Assembly (NCBI GenBank): GCA_026400305.1
Contig: JAPLPI010000311.1
Span: 1 to 13,154, forward strand
DNA length: 13,154 nt
Direction: 5' to 3'
Origin: Alphaproteobacteria bacterium
Lineage (GTDB): Bacteria; Pseudomonadota; Alphaproteobacteria; Micropepsales; Micropepsaceae
This document shows, piece by piece, positions 12,047-13,154 of the stretch (positions within the stretch are counted from its first letter, which is position 1; each line of letters begins with the position of its first letter). Below the pieces are notes generated by a model, which ran no database searches, was not told the DNA's origin, and worked only from the letters and a program-made list of their open reading frames with translations. The position numbers were made by a program, and so were the translations under genes.

Positions 12047-13036
12047 ATGGATCGCCGCAACATGATCGGGCTTGGGCTGGCTGCAGCCGCAATGCCAAAA
12101 TTCGTGCTGGCCGACACCGTGATGCCTGGCGACGGAAGCGTTCCCAGCGATCCCAAGGAGATTGTCACCCTGTGGCCGGGCACGCCGCCGGGCGGCGCGG
12201 GCGTGCACCTCCCCAACCGCATCCAGAACCGTGATCCGGGCGCGGCCCCCGTCGACCGTTATATCGACCAGGTCGGCAATCCCAGCATGATCGTGTTCCG
12301 TCCCGACAAGCCGGATGGTTCGGCCATCATCGTGGCGCCGGGCGGCGGCTATTCGCGCGAGATGATGGATTTCGAAGGCACCGATGTGGCGCGCCGTTTC
12401 AATGCCGCCGGCGTCACGGTGTTCGTGCTGCGCTATCGCCTGCCGGGCGAAGGCTGGGCGAACCGCAGCGACGTGCCGCTGCAGGATGCCCAGCGCGCCA
12501 TGCGGCTGGTGCGCGCCAATGCGGCCAAATATGGGCTGGACCCGGCGCGCATCGGCTTCATGGGCTTTTCCGCCGGTGGTCATGTCGCCTGCTCCATCGC
12601 CACCCGTTTCGCCGCCAAGGTATATGCGCCGGTGGACGCGGCGGATTCGGTGGATGCGCGCCCCAGCTTCTCGATGCCGATCTATCCGGTGGTGACCATG
12701 GGCGATGGCCGCCATGCCGGTTCGCGCGACAAGCTGCTTGGCGAAAATCCCTCAGCCGAAGCGATCGATGCCTATTCCTGCGAGAAGCATATCCCGGCCG
12801 ATGCTCCGCCCACATGGATGTGCCTGGCGGCCGACGACACGGTGGTGCCGCCGATCCCCAATGCGGTGGCCTATTTCACCGCCCTGCGCGCGGCCAATAT
12901 CGTGGTCGAGATCCATGTCTTCGAGGCCGGCGGCCATGGCTATGGCATCAGCAAGACTATCGGAAAGCCGGATGCGGCCTGGCCCGACCTGCTGCTGAAA
13001 TGGGGCGCCAGCCACGGATTTTTCAAGGCGATTTAG
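12047..13036 (+). CDS. Exported alpha/beta hydrolase, BD-FAE/Aes-type esterase (paralogue 2)
   Basis: This 329-residue paralogue of the enzyme at 10028 starts MDRRNMIGLGLAAAAMPKFV, a probable Tat signal with cleavage after VLA near 22. LWPGTPPGGAG, APGGGY (97-102), FVLRYRLPGEGW, PLQDAQRAMRL and GSRDKLLGE are shared with the first copy nearly unchanged. The catalytic residues are S175 (GFSAGGH), D264 (ADDTVVPP) and H297 (EAGGHGY). Substrate is unproven; esters of polysaccharides are the family's usual targets. I start at 12047, not 33 bases earlier, because GGGGAGGGA ends three bases before this ATG and the signal peptide then aligns with paralogue 1. It has a few extra residues around 55-80. 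Its stop overlaps that of the convergent probable dusA. Confidence 0.88.
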   Translation: MDRRNMIGLGLAAAAMPKFVLADTVMPGDGSVPSDPKEIVTLWPGTPPGGAGVHLPNRIQNRDPGAAPVDRYIDQVGNPSMIVFRPDKPDGSAIIVAPGGGYSREMMDFEGTDVARRFNAAGVTVFVLRYRLPGEGWANRSDVPLQDAQRAMRLVRANAAKYGLDPARIGFMGFSAGGHVACSIATRFAAKVYAPVDAADSVDARPSFSMPIYPVVTMGDGRHAGSRDKLLGENPSAEAIDAYSCEKHIPADAPPTWMCLAADDTVVPPIPNAVAYFTALRAANIVVEIHVFEAGGHGYGISKTIGKPDAAWPDLLLKWGASHGFFKAI

Positions 13037-13154
13037 GCCGCCTCGCTCTGGCGCACGAAATCCAGCGCGTCGCGCAGCACGGCGATGCCGGCCTCATGAC
13101 GCGGCGCGTTCTCGCTCAGGTGGCGGCGGAACAGCCGCGCACCCGGCCGGCCAT
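13033..13154 (-). CDS. dusA: Probable tRNA-dihydrouridine synthase A, C-terminal fragment
   Basis: The minus strand from the right edge reads 39 codons ending in TAA at 13033. The peptide contains GARLFRRHLSENAPRHEAGI followed by AVLRDALDFV. This matches the typical DusA C-terminus, where a (W/F)RRxLSENAHxxGAG-like segment precedes a final helix. DusA reduces U20 and U20a in the tRNA D-loop with FMN and NADPH; the catalytic part lies outside the window. The assignment rests on this short recognised tail, so it is moderately sure. The stop overlaps the esterase stop by three bases. Confidence 0.6.
   Translation of the reverse strand, partial: GRPGARLFRRHLSENAPRHEAGIAVLRDALDFVRQSEAA

Overview
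The window reads as chromosomal DNA of an alphaproteobacterium. The DNA is GC-rich and the genes prefer G or C at third codon positions. The thioredoxin-TPR gene followed by a LON-domain gene is an arrangement common in that class. A perfect TTAA-N7-TTAA site (the CtrA consensus) lies between two divergent genes, and one intergenic stretch holds three GANTC (CcrM-type) sites. The genus cannot be named from sequence alone. No insertion sequence, prophage, CRISPR array, rRNA or tRNA was seen. Most of the window is housekeeping metabolism plus a cluster of exported esterases/hydrolases.

Left part (1-3512): on the minus strand, speE (spermidine synthase), a DUF4345 membrane protein, a CnoX-like thioredoxin-TPR protein and a LON-domain protein lie close together and probably form one operon, running off the left edge. 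Facing away from speE is speD (S-adenosylmethionine decarboxylase). Together SpeD and SpeE supply spermidine. The 383-bp speE/speD gap holds a good minus-strand promoter for speE. On the plus strand it holds an elaborate set of competing hairpins with a U-rich tract just upstream of speD, which looks like an attenuator or riboswitch-like leader. speD ends in a strong intrinsic terminator.

Middle (3534-8347): two very small minus-strand ORFs of unknown function are followed by pepN (M1 aminopeptidase N) and a conserved-looking 176-aa hypothetical protein. The CtrA-type box separates the hypothetical gene from a short DUF1289 gene that carries a one-base frameshift in a run of six G. A stand-alone uroporphyrinogen-III C-methyltransferase (cobA, siroheme branch) converges on it with overlapping stop codons.

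Right part (8469-13154): a phosphoglucomutase/phosphomannomutase is followed by two paralogous exported esterases of the BD-FAE/Aes type. They share their signal peptide layout, catalytic core and even their ribosome-binding leader. A third, unrelated, Sec-exported alpha/beta hydrolase lies between them on the opposite strand. The right edge holds the last 39 codons of a probable dusA on the minus strand. The three convergent gene pairs in this half all overlap at their 3' ends.

The strongest leads for something undescribed are the structured speD leader, the His-rich linker in the CnoX-like protein, the small ORF pair with its GANTC cluster, and the duplicated esterase locus.
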